NCBI GenBank assembly: GCA_029260765.1
Contig: JAJDCP010000105.1
Coordinates: 24,120-88,119, forward strand
Length of the DNA stretch: 64,000 nt
Reading direction: 5' to 3'
DNA from: Planctomycetota bacterium
GTDB lineage: Bacteria > Planctomycetota > J058 > JAJDCP01
Below the pieces are notes generated by a model. That model searched no databases. It saw only the letters and a list, made by a program, of their open reading frames with translations, and was not told the origin of the DNA. The first letter of the stretch is position 1. Each line of letters begins with the position of its first letter. Below, piece after piece: positions 62,864-64,000 of this stretch. The position numbers and the translations under genes were made by a program.

Positions 62864-63961
62864 TCAATGCAAGCCACGACGCTGGCGGTAGGCCTTGTCC
62901 ATCAAGCCGAGCTGTGTGCGGCTGAGACCGAGCTCGCTCGTCATCTTCTCGAGCGCGATGCCTTCCTCGGCAGACTTGTAGCCGTCCGCGTAGATCTGGT
63001 CGAGCATCCTCTCGACGATCGCGCCATGGGCGACCGCGCGCAGGTAACGGACGTGCTCGGCATCGAGGCGCAGGCCGCGCTCGAAGACCTGCAACAGCGC
63101 GCGCTCGTCATAGTCTACAGAGCCATTGGCGAAGGCCATCGCGTAGGCCAAGAGCAGCAGTCCAGGCCGAGCCTCGGTTGTGCCCTGGGTCAGCTCTCCC
63201 GGTGTGAGCATCGGGTAGTTGGCCAGCTGGCCAACAGACTGCTGCGGAAACAGGCGCGCCAGGTAGGCGCTCTCATGCTGGTCGAGTTGTCCATCGACAC
63301 GCGCCAGATCCACCAGGATGCGGGCGAGCAGGTGTTGATCTTCGGCATTGCGCGGCAAGTGCGCAGCCACGACCGCGTCGAATTCTGCCTGCCCTCCCGT
63401 CCCCGGGGCTGCGCTGCTGGGGCCGCGTGCCTGCGCGCCCCCTTGCGCATGGCCCCGGCCCTGCTGGTGTGCCTGTTGCTGGGCCATCGCGGCGCCGAAG
63501 GCCGTTTGTCCGCCTTGCGCTGCGCGGCCCTGCTGGGGATAGCCCTGCTGGGGGTAGCCCTGCTGGCCTTGAGCCGGCTGCGGCTGCGGGCTGCCTGCGT
63601 GGCGGTGGATCCAGGAGCCGCTGCGCGGGTCCTGGACGAAGTTGTGTTGCACCGACCGGAAAGCCCGCACCGCGGCCCGCTGCAGCTCAGACTCGCGGTA
63701 GCCGTGGTTCGCGCCCTGCTGCCGCTGTTGCCGCTGCCCGCCCGCGAGCAGGTTTCCGAAAGTGGCCGAGAGCACGTTGCGCGCTTCGCTGGAAAAATCC
63801 CGGCGCAGCGAATCTTTGCGCGTGCCTCCCTGTTTGTAGAGGTTGGCGCAGGCCTGCACCGGCCGTCCGCTGACCGGGCAGACGAAGCGTACCCACAGGC
63901 GTTTGTCATCGACCTGCCATTCGGCGATCAGAGAGCGGATCTGCTCATAGTCCTTGCTCAC
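62864..63961 (-). CDS. TerB-like domain protein with Gln/Gly-rich linker
   Basis: 365 residues. The N-terminal 110 residues include a conserved-looking LWVRFVCPVSGRPVQACANL segment with a Cys pair. The middle (about 115-200) is low-complexity and Gln/Gly/Ala-rich (QQGYPQQGYPQQGRAAQGGQ). The C-terminal part has the helical TerB pattern: LLARILVDLARVDGQLDQHE, AYAMAFANGSVDYDERALL and a final KAYRQRRGLH. TerB domains bind calcium or act as membrane-associated scaffolds in stress responses. It is probably co-transcribed with the methyltransferase/Nudix-like gene. Its promoter lies outside or at the very end of the window. Confidence 0.75.
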   Translation of the reverse strand: MSKDYEQIRSLIAEWQVDDKRLWVRFVCPVSGRPVQACANLYKQGGTRKDSLRRDFSSEARNVLSATFGNLLAGGQRQQRQQGANHGYRESELQRAAVRAFRSVQHNFVQDPRSGSWIHRHAGSPQPQPAQGQQGYPQQGYPQQGRAAQGGQTAFGAAMAQQQAHQQGRGHAQGGAQARGPSSAAPGTGGQAEFDAVVAAHLPRNAEDQHLLARILVDLARVDGQLDQHESAYLARLFPQQSVGQLANYPMLTPGELTQGTTEARPGLLLLAYAMAFANGSVDYDERALLQVFERGLRLDAEHVRYLRAVAHGAIVERMLDQIYADGYKSAEEGIALEKMTSELGLSRTQLGLMDKAYRQRRGLH

Positions 63962-64000
63962 GCCGTTCTCCTCCTGATCGGCAGGGGGCCGAGTGTGTTC

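Overview
The window is 64 kb of GC-rich, gene-dense bacterial chromosome with a Gram-negative cell plan: several lipobox lipoproteins, a periplasmic adaptor protein of an ABC export system, c-type cytochromes and a Tat-type signal. No rRNA, tRNA, CRISPR array, phage or plasmid gene was seen. Paralogous SpoIIE phosphatases, HEAT/VWA/EF-hand secreted proteins, many GTG/TTG starts, an atypical sigma factor and signal peptides ending in HAQ suggest an uncultured lineage of Planctomycetota or a neighbouring phylum. No marker gene settles this, so the assignment is an inference.

Layout. 1-8.3 kb: the 3' end of a methyltransferase, a leftward MacB-like ABC export operon (ATPase, double-FtsX permease, HlyD adaptor), a nucleotide-sugar dehydrogenase and glgC. 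8.7-15.7 kb: a tightly packed leftward operon of rsgA, two SpoIIE phosphatases with N-terminal arrays of a repeated zinc-finger-like module (five and three copies), two small lipoproteins and a secreted HEAT-repeat protein. 16-19.2 kb: a redox operon of di-heme peroxidase, Tat-exported metallophosphoesterase and cytochrome c lipoprotein. 19.2-25.8 kb: a two-TM protein, a double methyltransferase, a SIMPL-like protein, a CBS-pair protein, a helical repeat protein, a broken EEP-family gene and a beta-CASP nuclease. 25.8-26.5 kb: a repeat island with a hexanucleotide array and a dispersed repeat carrying a MITE. 26.5-36.3 kb: Uma2 nuclease, ssb, acyl-CoA dehydrogenase, MoxR ATPase, a lipoprotein aminopeptidase, an NTase-HD protein and an overlapping pair of histidine kinases. 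36.8-43 kb: alpha/beta hydrolase, tandem universal stress protein, a PLP enzyme of the D-threonine aldolase type, small proteins and a HEAT-VWA-EF-hand protein. 43-50.6 kb: a leftward run with an M14 carboxypeptidase-DPP IV fusion, a stand-alone E2 acyltransferase, a lipoprotein and a secreted protein with a possible transglutaminase core. 51-54.7 kb: a sigma factor, an ILVBL-like ThDP enzyme, a DUF2237 protein and a peroxiredoxin lacking its usual peroxidatic Cys. 54.8-64 kb: the second dispersed repeat, a GT2 glycosyltransferase, a proline-rich membrane protein with a short repeat, a fatty-acid operon (MaoC, two-domain FabG, thiolase), a methyltransferase with two Nudix-like regions and a TerB-like protein.

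The most unusual item is the rsgA-linked pair of zinc-module/SpoIIE proteins. The module is an approximately 80-residue unit with [WF]-x8-W-x-C-P-[YF]-C followed 17-27 residues later by H-x(3,4)-C. The five-copy protein keeps the phosphatase metal ligands. The three-copy paralogue has lost at least one, which suggests one active and one altered partner. Other items worth following are the carboxypeptidase/DPP IV fusion, a MITE whose empty site is preserved in a second repeat copy, and the cytochrome/phosphoesterase operon.
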